From Mucilaginibacter psychrotolerans (GTDB lineage Bacteria > Bacteroidota > Bacteroidia > Sphingobacteriales > Sphingobacteriaceae), in NCBI RefSeq assembly GCF_004519315.1, contig NZ_SOZE01000015.1, forward strand, positions 62,001-126,000: a stretch of 64,000 bases of DNA, written 5' to 3'. The notes beneath the pieces are model-generated. The model had not been told where the DNA came from. It saw only the letters and a list, made by a program, of their open reading frames with translations, and did no database searches. Both the position numbers and the translations under genes were made by a program. Of the stretch, positions 35,364 through 45,203 are shown piece by piece (the stretch's first letter is position 1; each line of letters starts with the position of its first letter).

Positions 35364-36320
35364 ATGAAGATAACCGAACACATCGCTAACGCCAACGGCA
35401 AAACCTTATTCTCTTTCGAGCTTATCCCGCCATTAAAGGGAGAAAGCATCCAGGGTATTTATAACGCTATCGACCCGCTGATGGAGTTTAAGCCGCCGTT
35501 TATTGATGTTACTTCGCTGCGCGAGGATTATATCTACAAGCAGCACGAAACCGGCTTGCTGGAGAAACTGGCCTACCGCAAACGCCCGGGCACTATTGCC
35601 ATCTGCGCGGCTATTATGAACAAGTACAAGGTAGATACCGTTCCCCATTTGCTTTGCGGTGGGTTCACTAAAGACGAAACCGAAAACGGCCTTATTGACC
35701 TGCAATTTCTGGGCATAGAGAATGTTTTAGTCCTTCGTGGCGATGCACGCCGTGGCGATGCCTCATTTGTGCCTACGCCAAACGGTCACTGCTACGCTAC
35801 CGACCTGCTGCAGCAAGTAGTAAACATGAACAAAGGTATTTACTTGCATGAGAACCACGAAGGCATCCTGAAAACAGATTTCTGCATGGGTGTTGCCGGG
35901 TATCCCGAGAAACACTTCGAGGCACCGAACATGAAAACTGATTTTAAATACCTCAAGCAAAAGGTAGATATGGGGGCAGGCTTCATTGTAACCCAAATGT
36001 TCTTCGATAATAAGAAGTATTTCGATTTTGTAAACAACTGCCGCGCAAACGGCATCAATGTGCCTATTATACCCGGCTTAAAACCTATCACCACATCAAA
36101 GCAGTTGGTGAACCTTTCCAAAACCTTCCACATCGATATTCCGGAGGACTTGAGCGATGCTATACAGGGCGCTAAAGCAGAAAAGGATGTGAAGGATATC
36201 GGTATAGAATGGATGATCAACCAATGCAAAGAACTGGTGAAATTCGGCGCGCCGGTATTGCATTTTTACACCATGGGTAACCCGGGGCCAACGAAAAAGA
36301 TTGCGGAGGCGATATTTTAG
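35364..36320 (+). CDS. metF: 5,10-methylenetetrahydrofolate reductase
   Basis: The 318-residue TIM-barrel flavoprotein reduces methylenetetrahydrofolate to the methyl donor used by MetH. FSFELIPPLKG has the catalytic Glu, VLRGDARRGD binds FAD, and the HPE-like segment GVAGYPEKHFEA and DMGAGFIVTQMFFD are typical. It lies 123 bases after metH with a palindromic repeat in between. The arrangement suggests joint control of the last two steps of methionine synthesis by the SAM riboswitch. Confidence 0.95.
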   Translation: MKITEHIANANGKTLFSFELIPPLKGESIQGIYNAIDPLMEFKPPFIDVTSLREDYIYKQHETGLLEKLAYRKRPGTIAICAAIMNKYKVDTVPHLLCGGFTKDETENGLIDLQFLGIENVLVLRGDARRGDASFVPTPNGHCYATDLLQQVVNMNKGIYLHENHEGILKTDFCMGVAGYPEKHFEAPNMKTDFKYLKQKVDMGAGFIVTQMFFDNKKYFDFVNNCRANGINVPIIPGLKPITTSKQLVNLSKTFHIDIPEDLSDAIQGAKAEKDVKDIGIEWMINQCKELVKFGAPVLHFYTMGNPGPTKKIAEAIF

Positions 36321-36353
36321 CAAGCCAATCAAACCAGCACCAATCCAACACCA

Positions 36354-36542
36354 TGTCATTTCGAACCTGAAACGCAGGAGGTGTGCGCAGGAGGTGAGAA
36401 ATCTTATGCGGCGTGCAATTGCACTTTGGATTTCGATTTGCTTAGTCGTCGGCTGTGCGTAGAAGATTTTTCGCTATCGCTCAAGAGATAGTTTCTCTTA
36501 GCCCCATCACTCGTTTCCTACCCGCTGCTCATCGAAATGACA
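36354..36542. repeat. Palindromic repeat, tgtcatttcga family, after metF
   Basis: The outer arms tgtcatttcga (36354-36364) and tcgaaatgaca (36532-36542) are the same as those at 26645-26780. The interior is longer and has its own small inverted repeats (agaaatctt, agaagattttt). No gene is present between metF and the DUF58 gene. Confidence 0.75.
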
Positions 36543-36569
36543 AGTTTGGAAAAGGCTCCCGGGAAACCC

Positions 36570-37916
36570 TTATATCTTTTGCCTAGCCTTCAGCTCCAGA
36601 TATTTATTGATGGTATTGATGGTTAAGTTTTGCGGCGTGCTAAGGATGGCTTGGATGCCGTGGGCCGCCAGCTCTTTCATGATTAGCTTCTTTTCATAAG
36701 CGAATTTCTCGGCGATGGTTTTGATGTATATGCCTTCTACATCGCGTGCGGGTTGCTCGCTCACCTGTTTCAATTCGGTATTCTCGAAAAAAACCACCAG
36801 CAATAAATGGAAACGCGCTATGCGTTTCAAAAACGGCAATTGCCTTTGCAGCGCGGGGAGGCTCTCGTAATTGGTAAAAAACACCACCAGGCTACGTTGC
36901 TTCAATACGTTGCGTATGGTGCTGTACAGGGCCTCCATGTTGATTTCCAGATAGCGGGTTTTCTCTTTGTATAAGATCTCCAGTATCTTGTTTATTTGCG
37001 TTGGTTTTTTATCGGCGGGCAATACGGCGCCAATCTTTTCGGCAACAGTTATCAGTCCTGCTTTATCCTCTTTTAAAAGTGCTATATTACTAAGCACCAG
37101 GCTGGCGTTTATGGCATAATCCAGCAGGCTCAAACCCTCGAAAGGCATCTTCATGGCGCGCGATTTATCTATCACACAATACACCTGCTGCGATTTCTCA
37201 TCGGTATAGGAGTTGGTCATCAGGCTGCCCTGTCGTGCCGAGGCTTTCCAGTTGATGTTGCGGTAATCGTCTCCGGGTACGTAATTTTTTATTTGCTCAA
37301 ACTCCAGGCTTTGGCCAAGGCGGCGTATTTTTTTGATACCCAGTTCATTCAGTCGGTTTGATATGGCCAGCAGCTCATATTTGCGCATCTGCAAAAAAGA
37401 GGGGTAAACCGGCAGCGTTTCAGCCTGTTCGAAATTATGCCTGCGGCTGATGAGCCCAAGCGGCGAACGCACAAACACCCTGATGCTGCCAAACGCATAT
37501 TCGCCGCGTTTAACCGGCCGTAAGGCATAGCTAATGAGCTTATGTTCGCCGGCTTTCAGCGTGGTCTTAAATAAAACATCGCGCCGCTGAAACTGTACAG
37601 GAATCTCGTCTATAATACCAGCCTGTACGGTAAACGAATAACGATTTTCGATGTAAATGCCCAATTCGTTATCGTCGCTGTTACTCAACCTTTCGGGCGC
37701 ATGCCTTTTGGCAAATATGGCATTGCCTATGCGGTAAAGTAGCACCAAATCTACAAAGGTCGTAACTATAATCCCCCAAAAGAAAAGCTTCGGCACCACG
37801 CCCAACCATGGGAAAAAGAACCAAAGTAAAAAAAGCACAACGCTACCGGCCAGCAATGCAAATAGCCTGCTGGTTAGGAAAAGATCGGTGTAAAACAGTT
37901 TGAATAACTTCTTCAC
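36570..37916 (-). CDS. DUF58 domain protein
   Basis: The 448-residue protein starts with two membrane helices (residues 13-60) and a beta-rich region, followed by the DUF58 core FEQIKNYVPGDDYRNINWKA and a von Willebrand A-like end. It begins with GTG at 37916, six bases after the MoxR gene. DUF58 proteins are partners of MoxR ATPases; the pair is thought to work as a chaperone for assembling or activating membrane or secreted proteins. It is the last gene of the six-gene block. Confidence 0.88.
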   Translation of the reverse strand: MKKLFKLFYTDLFLTSRLFALLAGSVVLFLLWFFFPWLGVVPKLFFWGIIVTTFVDLVLLYRIGNAIFAKRHAPERLSNSDDNELGIYIENRYSFTVQAGIIDEIPVQFQRRDVLFKTTLKAGEHKLISYALRPVKRGEYAFGSIRVFVRSPLGLISRRHNFEQAETLPVYPSFLQMRKYELLAISNRLNELGIKKIRRLGQSLEFEQIKNYVPGDDYRNINWKASARQGSLMTNSYTDEKSQQVYCVIDKSRAMKMPFEGLSLLDYAINASLVLSNIALLKEDKAGLITVAEKIGAVLPADKKPTQINKILEILYKEKTRYLEINMEALYSTIRNVLKQRSLVVFFTNYESLPALQRQLPFLKRIARFHLLLVVFFENTELKQVSEQPARDVEGIYIKTIAEKFAYEKKLIMKELAAHGIQAILSTPQNLTINTINKYLELKARQKI

Positions 37917-37922
37917 CGGCGC

Positions 37923-38900
37923 TTATCGAGGTATCTCTATTTTCTGGATGATCTGCGCTATCACATCATCGGGCAATACGCCTTCCATTTCTTTATCAGG
38001 GGTAAGCATAATGCGGTGTCTCAAAACCGGAGCGGCTACACGGATGATATCGTCGGGTGTTACAAAATCGCGTCCGTTGATAGCCGCTATTGCCTTAGCT
38101 GCGTTGATGATTGCCAGCGATGCGCGCGGCGAACCGCCCAGGTAAACCGAACGGTTGTTGCGCGTTTCGTGCGTAATTTGCGCCGCAAAAGCCAGTAACT
38201 TGGGTTCCACGTAAAGTTGCCGTACTTGCTGCCTTAGGGCAATGATGTCTTCTGCCGCCAAAACAGGCTCCACAAGCGCCAGTTGGTCTAGTGTTTTTTG
38301 CTGGTGTTGTTGGGTTACTATGGCAATCTCTTCTTCAAGCGATGGGTACTTTATCTCTATCTTGAACAGGAAACGGTCCAGCTGTGCTTCGGGCAGGCGG
38401 TAGGTGCCTTCCTGGTCCACCGGGTTTTGGGTAGCCAGCACAATGAATGGCTCGGTCATTTTATAGGTATGGCTATCCATGGTCACCTGTCGCTCTTCCA
38501 TCACCTCAAACAAAGCCGACTGTGTTTTGGCAGGCGCACGGTTTATTTCATCAATCAGGATGATATTTCCGAATATAGGGCCGCGCTTAAATTCAAAAGA
38601 GGCGCTTTGCGGGTTGAATACCGAAGTACCCAACACGTCAGATGGCATCAGATCGGGCGTGAATTGCACGCGCGAGTATTTGGCGTCTATTGCTTTAGCT
38701 ACCAGCTTTGCGGTAAGCGTTTTGGCCACTCCGGGCACGCCCTCTATCAGTATATGACCATCGGCCAATATGCCGGCAATAATCAGATCTATTACCTGTT
38801 GCTGACCCACTATTATTTTGGCAAGGGTTGCTTTTATTTGCGCTACGGCGTTGCTTAGCTTGCCAAGGTCTGTGCGTTGTTCAAAATTTTCATTTTCCAT
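37923..38900 (-). CDS. MoxR family AAA+ ATPase
   Basis: The 325-residue ATPase has Walker A GVPGVAKT (residues 54-61), IILIDEINRAPAKTQSALFE as Walker B and pore region, ATQNPVDQEGTYRLPEAQLD as sensor 1, and the AAA lid. Its start overlaps the DUF4350 gene by 11 bases. MoxR proteins act as chaperones with VWA or DUF58 partners; here DUF58 follows directly. The client may be one of the membrane proteins coded in the same operon. Confidence 0.93.
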   Translation of the reverse strand: MENENFEQRTDLGKLSNAVAQIKATLAKIIVGQQQVIDLIIAGILADGHILIEGVPGVAKTLTAKLVAKAIDAKYSRVQFTPDLMPSDVLGTSVFNPQSASFEFKRGPIFGNIILIDEINRAPAKTQSALFEVMEERQVTMDSHTYKMTEPFIVLATQNPVDQEGTYRLPEAQLDRFLFKIEIKYPSLEEEIAIVTQQHQQKTLDQLALVEPVLAAEDIIALRQQVRQLYVEPKLLAFAAQITHETRNNRSVYLGGSPRASLAIINAAKAIAAINGRDFVTPDDIIRVAAPVLRHRIMLTPDKEMEGVLPDDVIAQIIQKIEIPR

Positions 38901-40080
38901 AAGAGCCGGTTTGGGTATAATAATTTTCTATGAGCTGGTTTAGTTCAATGAGTTCGCGGTCGGTAACCGACGTATGGCGTTCTACATAACTGATGGCGGC
39001 CACCAGTTTTTCTGCTAGTTGGTAATCAACACCTGTTTTATTGGCGAAGCTTTGGGTGAAATCTTTATCGAGTATAGTGGTTACCAGGCGATGATCCTGC
39101 CGCAGGTGTTCTAAAAAATAGCTTGCTTTTTTTTGCGCGATGTTGTGGTTATTGCGCTTTTCGTAATACAACTGGCCCACTACCTGCACAAAGCCCAGGG
39201 TGCTGTTGGCCAATGGCTCAACGATGGGAATAATGCGCTGGTGGCGTTTCATCTGGTACAGTACATATAAAATTAGCGCTGCTAATGCCTGGAAATAGGC
39301 CCACTTAAGCGGCGGCGATTTAAAAAATACCCGCATTATCGATTGCTCTCCTCCACGGCCCAGGGTGTAGTATTCGTCCCATATCAAAGCTTTATCAGTT
39401 TTTAGATAAGACAGTGCAGTAGATGCATACTGCGCGCCGCCCTGGTCCAGAAGCCCATAGTTGGTAAACAAATGCGGGGTTGTATTAAGGTACAACGCGC
39501 CCTTGCCCATTGGGAATTTGATATACGTGGTTTGCTGATGGCTGTCTTGTGCCAACACAATAGCCTTTAACGTATCGAATTCGGCGAAATGGGCACTTTG
39601 CAATTCCGGTTCCACCATGTAGATTTTACTGATATCGAGCTTTTGGTTCACGAAATGGAGGGAATCTGTCCCCATCCTATATTCCGAATAGGAATCTGCA
39701 TCCACCTTTAGTTCTTTATGTAAAAAATCGCCAAAATAGGTGGCTGCTATAAAAACGTTGTTGCCTTGTTTTACAAAAGCGCTTAGTCTGCTATAATCGG
39801 CTTTGTCAATATTTACTTTATTGGCAATGATAAGGTATGTGGCGTGCTTTATGCCATGGTCTGCCAGTACGTTGTAAGCCGGCTCGCGGTAGGTTCGTAT
39901 GTCGGCCCCCGGGAAAATATCGCGCAGTCGGTTATACAATACATAGGTACCCAGGGGTATCTTATCCTTCTTCAAAAAGGTGGGTGTCCAGTCGATTGGT
40001 TTGGGGCGTTTATACTCGGCCACCAGATAAACCAGCAGGAATAAAGAGGCTATGCTGAGGTAGACTTTGAAATCTTTCAT
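38890..40080 (-). CDS. DUF4350 domain membrane protein
   Basis: The 396-residue protein has an N-terminal membrane helix (residues 6-22), a Rossmann-like periplasmic domain of about 200 residues (TYLIIANKVNIDKADYSRLS, FVKQGNNVFIAATYF) as in DUF4350, a second helix near residue 265 and a cytoplasmic helical tail of about 110 residues. It overlaps its neighbours on both sides. The function is unknown; the constant company of MoxR and DUF58 suggests a part in the same envelope machine. Confidence 0.8.
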   Translation of the reverse strand: MKDFKVYLSIASLFLLVYLVAEYKRPKPIDWTPTFLKKDKIPLGTYVLYNRLRDIFPGADIRTYREPAYNVLADHGIKHATYLIIANKVNIDKADYSRLSAFVKQGNNVFIAATYFGDFLHKELKVDADSYSEYRMGTDSLHFVNQKLDISKIYMVEPELQSAHFAEFDTLKAIVLAQDSHQQTTYIKFPMGKGALYLNTTPHLFTNYGLLDQGGAQYASTALSYLKTDKALIWDEYYTLGRGGEQSIMRVFFKSPPLKWAYFQALAALILYVLYQMKRHQRIIPIVEPLANSTLGFVQVVGQLYYEKRNNHNIAQKKASYFLEHLRQDHRLVTTILDKDFTQSFANKTGVDYQLAEKLVAAISYVERHTSVTDRELIELNQLIENYYTQTGSYGK

Positions 40081-40817
40081 TTGATAGCCTTTTTAAATTG
40101 CTTGAATTGCGCGCTTAGCTCGTTAAAAGCGCTGCTATCGATATAGAAATTACCGTACCAAATGTACTCGAATTTGCGGGTAAGCAAGCCGAACAGTTGC
40201 CGCCTCTCACCATCGGGTATTTCGCCCAGGTACGCGGAGTTTGTTTTTTCAATCTTCCAGTTTATCAGGCGGGCATCGTGCAGTTGCTTAAGGGTGTACA
40301 AATAGTACAAGCGCACGGCTAATCGGTAGTTGCCTACAGCCACGGCTTTCTCAATTTCAGTATCAAAATCGTACAGGTGTATATCCTCGGCAGATTCTGA
40401 ATAATATAGCGGCACGGCCCTCGCGTTGCCCCGCAGTAAAGACGATGTGCTGATGCCCGATATGCGCATCAAAATATAGGTGGCTAAGCATACGCCTATC
40501 CCAATGATGATGTAATAGACTAATTCTGTCGTTTGTTTACTGGCAAAAAGGTGCCTGGTTACCCAACGCCAAAAGGCTGTCCAAAACTGATCCCACAGGC
40601 TTTCGCCTTCCAAATCGTTCTTGTCGTATCTAAGTTCGGGGTCTTGTGAATAGCCGCTTATCTTTTTGTTGTCGAAATAGCGCTCCTGCAACCGGCTGCT
40701 GTCGACCTGTATTACCGCTGGTTTTTTCGGCGGCGAATGTTTGCCGGGGGCGCCATATGTTATAGCTGTCGCCCCAAAAACAAACAAAAGCATTAATAAA
40801 AATCTGTGCATGTCCAT
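40077..40817 (-). CDS. DUF4129 domain protein
   Basis: The 246-residue protein has a signal peptide, a periplasmic stretch of about 70 residues, one membrane helix near residue 110, and a cytoplasmic DUF4129 domain (AVAVGNYRLAVRLYYLYTLK, FEYIWYG). Its start codon overlaps the stop of the preceding gene by one base and its end overlaps the DUF4350 gene by four bases. DUF4129 often accompanies transglutaminase or MoxR systems. The role is not known. Confidence 0.82.
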   Translation of the reverse strand: MDMHRFLLMLLFVFGATAITYGAPGKHSPPKKPAVIQVDSSRLQERYFDNKKISGYSQDPELRYDKNDLEGESLWDQFWTAFWRWVTRHLFASKQTTELVYYIIIGIGVCLATYILMRISGISTSSLLRGNARAVPLYYSESAEDIHLYDFDTEIEKAVAVGNYRLAVRLYYLYTLKQLHDARLINWKIEKTNSAYLGEIPDGERRQLFGLLTRKFEYIWYGNFYIDSSAFNELSAQFKQFKKAIK

Positions 40818-41770
40818 CAGTACTCGTCAGGGGTTTCATCAGCATTTGTGGTAGCGGCTGCGGCTTCGCCAAGTGCATTTATGCGCTCCCAGAGGCCCAG
40901 GCTTTCTTTTTCCTCCACGTAGCTAAAGTAGGTAATGGCTGCGGTTACCATGGGCAGTACGTTTAGTACCTGAATCAGGCTTATTACTATGCTGTAGATT
41001 ACAATAAGATAGGTGGTAACGTTATAAGCCAGGAACTGGATGCTACCACCCGATGCCACGCCGAACGGCAAGGCAACCAGCAGATAGGTTGCATACACTA
41101 CGATAGCCGTTACGAAAACCACGCCAAAGGTGTTCCACCAGCGGCTTTTGATTAATCTGAAGCATTTGCCGAAGGAATACCAAAGGCCGCCGTTCTCCAT
41201 AATCATAATAGGGAACAGCAACGTTAATACCGTAACAAAATAAGCCATGGGCAGCAATACGCAAAATAAAGAAACAAAGCCGCCAATCATGCTGCCAGCT
41301 ATGGTAACAAAAAACAACCCGGGCAAAAAGCATATGAATATGGCAAACATCAACAAGATACCCAGCATAAATACAGAATAGGTTACCCGCCAAAAATAGT
41401 ATTTGAAATACACCCATATCTCGGCCACGTTGGGGGGCTGGTTACCCTTCTCTTTATACAACGCAACATAGCAAAGGCTGGTTGTTATAATGGATATGAT
41501 ATTAAGGAACGAGAACAGCAGCACCATCCAATACTCAATGCCAAGGAACGAAAGCCCCGAACGGCGGTAGTCGCTAAGGTCGTTTTTGTGTATCGCCACT
41601 ATTTTCAGCTGCATCAATATGGAGAAAATAATGTTGCCGGCCATAAAAAAGCCACAAAAAATAAAAAAGGCTTTAAATAATGGTTTCCAGTTTTGGGTAA
41701 CGAAGAGGATGCTATCGTTGATGATCTCGCCAAAATTGCGCGATTGCCTTAGTTCTATATTCGGTTTCAT
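40817..41770 (-). CDS. Polytopic membrane protein of the MoxR block
   Basis: The 317-residue product has about six membrane helices and a polar C-terminal tail rich in Ala, Asp and Glu. I do not recognise a named domain with certainty; proteins of this size and place, often listed as hypothetical, occur between SpoIIM and DUF4129 genes in many Bacteroidota. The start overlaps the SpoIIM-like gene by four bases, so the two are translated together. Confidence 0.8.
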   Translation of the reverse strand: MKPNIELRQSRNFGEIINDSILFVTQNWKPLFKAFFIFCGFFMAGNIIFSILMQLKIVAIHKNDLSDYRRSGLSFLGIEYWMVLLFSFLNIISIITTSLCYVALYKEKGNQPPNVAEIWVYFKYYFWRVTYSVFMLGILLMFAIFICFLPGLFFVTIAGSMIGGFVSLFCVLLPMAYFVTVLTLLFPIMIMENGGLWYSFGKCFRLIKSRWWNTFGVVFVTAIVVYATYLLVALPFGVASGGSIQFLAYNVTTYLIVIYSIVISLIQVLNVLPMVTAAITYFSYVEEKESLGLWERINALGEAAAATTNADETPDEY

Positions 41771-42726
41771 TTTTGGGTGATGATGTTAAGTTTACGGGCC
41801 AGCCTGGCAGGGTATATGACTGTGTAGCCTATGATGAATAAAAAAGAGCCCAGCAGTATGCCGCAGCTAAGCCATCTGGGCATCTCGGTATGGCGGGTTA
41901 CAAAGCTTTCGAAAATTGCTGCCAGCGCAACTATGGGCAAAATACCCAGTGTTATCTTCATGCCATCGGCTGCGCCTTTTTTAAGCGAAGCTATCCGGCT
42001 GTAAGTTTTGGGGAAGATAAGGCTGTTGCCCAGTATAAGCCCCGCACCACCGGCTATGATAATGCAGGATATTTCGAGGGTTCCGTGGATCCAGATAACC
42101 AGTAAAGATTGCAGCCCCAGGCCTTTGGCGATGAAAAAATACTGGAACGAACCCAGCATAATGGCATTTTGCAATAAAATGTAAAGCGTACCCATAGATA
42201 AGAATATGCCGGCAACGAAATTGATTACGGTAATATAGAGGTTGTTTTCGGCTATCTGGAAGAACATCATCACCTGGTCTTTATCTTTATACACGCCAAA
42301 GGGGTCGCCTTTATCAATGTTCTCGTTGGTCATGTTTACGTAGCCGTCGCCCAATATCAACCGCACAAAGGTATCATCGTACTTGGCAGAGAGTGCCCCC
42401 ATCATGCTGAAGGTAAAAAAGAAGACGAACGAATAGAGCAATTGCTTGCGGTATTGGTAAAAAAGCAGGGGCAGTTCTGCCTTCCAAAAAAGCAGGAAAC
42501 GGTTGCGGTCCTCCTTTTTGTTTTTGTAAATACTTTGATGGAACCGCGATGCCAGCCCATTTAAGTAGTTGGTAGTGTTTGATTTAGGGTAGAAGGTTTT
42601 TGCGTAAGCAAGGTCATCAGTTATCATAATAAACTGGCTGGCCAGCACATCCGGATCATTGCCCGGGATGTTCTCGAACTCCTTCCATTTTTCGGTACGT
42701 TGCTTAATAAACAGGGCCTCTCTCAT
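41767..42726 (-). CDS. SpoIIM-like membrane protein
   Basis: The 319-residue protein has an amphipathic N-terminal domain of about 100 residues and then five or six membrane helices. The segments SMMGALSAKYDD and WIHGTLEISCIIIAGGAGL are typical of the stage II sporulation protein M family in non-sporulating Bacteroidota. It opens the six-gene minus-strand block and is divergent from the RDD gene. In Bacillus, SpoIIM belongs to a peptidoglycan-degrading complex; in Bacteroidota its role is unknown. Confidence 0.87.
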   Translation of the reverse strand: MREALFIKQRTEKWKEFENIPGNDPDVLASQFIMITDDLAYAKTFYPKSNTTNYLNGLASRFHQSIYKNKKEDRNRFLLFWKAELPLLFYQYRKQLLYSFVFFFTFSMMGALSAKYDDTFVRLILGDGYVNMTNENIDKGDPFGVYKDKDQVMMFFQIAENNLYITVINFVAGIFLSMGTLYILLQNAIMLGSFQYFFIAKGLGLQSLLVIWIHGTLEISCIIIAGGAGLILGNSLIFPKTYSRIASLKKGAADGMKITLGILPIVALAAIFESFVTRHTEMPRWLSCGILLGSFLFIIGYTVIYPARLARKLNIITQK

Positions 42727-42806
42727 TGCTTCCGCGGCTTAGGATATTTTTGTTTAAAATAACAACAAAAAAGTAAATGCCAATTAAATAAATGATAATT
42801 GGAAAG

Positions 42807-42814
42807 TATATTTG
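42807..42814 (+). promoter_or_regulatory. Putative -7 element for the RDD gene
   Basis: The bases tatatttg fit TAnnTTTG and end six bases ahead of the start codon at 42821. If used, the RNA would start at or next to the ATG and the mRNA would be nearly leaderless. No matching -33 element is clear. Confidence 0.35.
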
Positions 42815-42820
42815 TTAGGT

Positions 42821-43564
42821 ATGCATACCATTAGGATAAAAACGGCCCAAAATATTGATATTGACTACGAAGTTGCCGGTATTGGCGAGCGCACCATCGC
42901 CCGGATTATAGACTATGCCTTGTTTTTGGCCATCATCCTGCTCTATTTGTGGCTGTTTGATAACGTTATGTCAAAGTCGGTATTATTTGGCTTTACGCTG
43001 CCGCAGATATTATTTTTCGTATTCTACGCCTTTTATGATTTAATATGCGAGGTAGTGTTTAACGGGCAAAGCCTGGGCAAATTTGTGATGAAGATAAAGG
43101 TGGTGAGCCTTGATGGCGGCAGGCCCCGCTTTGGGCAATACCTGTTGCGCTACCTCTTTCGCGCGGCAGATTTTACCCTGGCGGTACCCGCAGTGGCTAT
43201 ATTTTCTGTTGCCGTAACAGAGAATAAGCAACGCATTGGTGATATAGTGGCGAATACCACGCTCATTAAAACCAAGCCAAAGGCAGGCATAGACGAGCTT
43301 AACGCCACCCTGCCCGAAGAAGAATACCAGCCCGTTTTTATGGAAGCGACAAACCTTTCTGATCAGGACATTGCCTTGGTGCACGAGGTAATCAGGCATT
43401 TCCTTAGAACCGGCAATATGGCGTTCGTAGATAATATGGCAAAGAAAATTCAGGATCATTTGGATATCACCCCGCCCGAAGGGTTAAATAGTTATAAATT
43501 CCTGCAAACCATTATCAAAGATCATCAACACGTTTTACTGAACCTGAATCCCCAAATCGGATAA
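42821..43564 (+). CDS. RDD family membrane protein
   Basis: The ATG at 42821 gives the family N-terminus (MHTIRIKTAQNIDIDYEVAG); the open frame to 42812 adds only a TTG start. The RDD domain follows: ERTIARIIDYALF with the Arg and Asp residues that name the family, three membrane helices, and SLGKFVMKIKVVSLDGG. The C-terminal 80 residues are cytoplasmic and helical. RDD proteins have been linked to ion exchange or to membrane protein assembly. The gene is divergent from the SpoIIM-to-DUF58 block and is a constant member of it. Confidence 0.88.
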   Translation: MHTIRIKTAQNIDIDYEVAGIGERTIARIIDYALFLAIILLYLWLFDNVMSKSVLFGFTLPQILFFVFYAFYDLICEVVFNGQSLGKFVMKIKVVSLDGGRPRFGQYLLRYLFRAADFTLAVPAVAIFSVAVTENKQRIGDIVANTTLIKTKPKAGIDELNATLPEEEYQPVFMEATNLSDQDIALVHEVIRHFLRTGNMAFVDNMAKKIQDHLDITPPEGLNSYKFLQTIIKDHQHVLLNLNPQIG

Positions 43565-43630
43565 GTTGCTTTAAATGTTCGCCATGTTTATTGTTGGTTA
43601 AACAGGCGGTATAACCCTATCTTTACGCCC

Positions 43631-45058
43631 ATGCAACGCGAGCAAATTTCTGTATTCGACATGTTTAAGATAGGTATCGGGCCATCAAGTTCGCATACGC
43701 TTGGCCCATGGCGCGCGGCGCAGCAATTTGTAGCCCTGCTTGCCGGGCAGGGGGCTTTGGCCTTGGTGGTAGAGCTTAAGGTGCTGTTATATGGTTCCCT
43801 TGCTAAAACCGGGAAAGGCCACGGCACCGATATTGCCATATTGCTTGGCCTAAGTGGTGACGACCCGGTTACCTTTGAGGTAGATAAAATCGATAGCAAA
43901 ATAGCGCATATAAATGCCAGCCGCCAGTTGCTATTGGGCGGCACAAAAGCGATCAGCTTCCATTTTGATAATGATATGCTTTTTCTCTTTACCGAGAGCC
44001 TGCCCTTTCACCCTAATGCGGTTACCTTCCAGGCTTTTCTGAGCAATGGTAAAGCGGTATCGGCAACGTACTACTCTATTGGCGGCGGCTTTGTAGTGAA
44101 AGAGGGCGCGAATGCGTCGCACAAGGCCGAGGTAGACCTGCCCTTCCCCATAGAAACCGCAGGCGATTTGCTGCACTGGTGCCTGAAAACCGGACTCAAA
44201 ATATCGGAAGTAGTTGCCGAGAATGAACTCGCCTGGCGCAGCGAAGCCGAAACGCGCGCCAACGTACTCCAAATATTCAAAGTAATGCAGGAGTGTATGT
44301 ACCGCGGTAGCCACACCACAGGCAACCTGCCCGGTGGCCTCAACGTTGGCCGCCGTGCCGCCGCACTCAACAAGCGCCTGTTGGGCAAACACGCCTATAA
44401 TAGCTATACAGAGTGGGTGGCAGCCATCCGCGAAACGGGTAATAGCTTCCAGAATATATTAGATTGGGTAAGTTGTTTCGCTCTGGCCGTAAACGAAGAA
44501 AACGCCAGTTTCGGCCGTGTAGTTACCGCGCCTACCAATGGCGCAGCTGGTGTAATACCGGCTGTACTGCAATACTTCATCTGCTTTTGCGATGGTTTTG
44601 ACGAGGATAGGATTATACAGTTCCTGTTCACCGCATCAGAAGTGGGTAGTATATTTAAAAAAGGGGCCACCATATCCGCAGCCATGGGCGGTTGCCAGGC
44701 CGAAATAGGCGTATCATCCGCCATGGCCGCGGCTGCACTAACCGAAGTTTTAGGCGGCAGCCAGCGGCAAGTACTTATGGCCGCCGAAATTGCCATGGAG
44801 CACCACCTCGGCCTCACTTGCGACCCCATAGGCGGACTGGTACAGGTGCCTTGCATAGAACGCAACACCATGGGTGCCATAAAAGCTATCACCGCTACCC
44901 AACTGGCTTTGCAAAGCAACCCCGATAAAGCTAAAGTAAGCCTGGATGCCGTGGTGCGCACCATGTGGCAAACCGCCCAGGATATGAACTCCAAATACAA
45001 AGAAACATCCGATGGGGGGCTTGCGATAAATATCCCGATTAGTTTGCCGGAATGTTAG
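43631..45058 (+). CDS. sdaA: L-serine ammonia-lyase, iron-sulfur type
   Basis: The 475-residue enzyme is the single-chain form with beta and alpha domains joined. [15 protein letters not shown] is the N-terminal signature. The alpha domain has [17 protein letters not shown], and cysteines in [16 protein letters not shown] and VPCIERN that ligate the [4Fe-4S] cluster. It converts L-serine into pyruvate and ammonia. The start follows a tatcttta element closely, so its leader is short. No serine transporter is adjacent. Confidence 0.95.
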   Translation: MQREQISVFDMFKIGIGPSSSHTLGPWRAAQQFVALLAGQGALALVVELKVLLYGSLAKTGKGHGTDIAILLGLSGDDPVTFEVDKIDSKIAHINASRQLLLGGTKAISFHFDNDMLFLFTESLPFHPNAVTFQAFLSNGKAVSATYYSIGGGFVVKEGANASHKAEVDLPFPIETAGDLLHWCLKTGLKISEVVAENELAWRSEAETRANVLQIFKVMQECMYRGSHTTGNLPGGLNVGRRAAALNKRLLGKHAYNSYTEWVAAIRETGNSFQNILDWVSCFALAVNEENASFGRVVTAPTNGAAGVIPAVLQYFICFCDGFDEDRIIQFLFTASEVGSIFKKGATISAAMGGCQAEIGVSSAMAAAALTEVLGGSQRQVLMAAEIAMEHHLGLTCDPIGGLVQVPCIERNTMGAIKAITATQLALQSNPDKAKVSLDAVVRTMWQTAQDMNSKYKETSDGGLAINIPISLPEC

Positions 45059-45203
45059 GTGAGACAATCTTTTGGCACTTGTTTTACGCTTCATTCACCT
45101 TGTCAAGACAGCATTTCAACAACCAAATTACAATATCAATCCTCGTTTATTGACTTTTTAAGGCTCGACGAATTAAGTATCAAAAATCGCGTAATTCAGA
45201 TGT

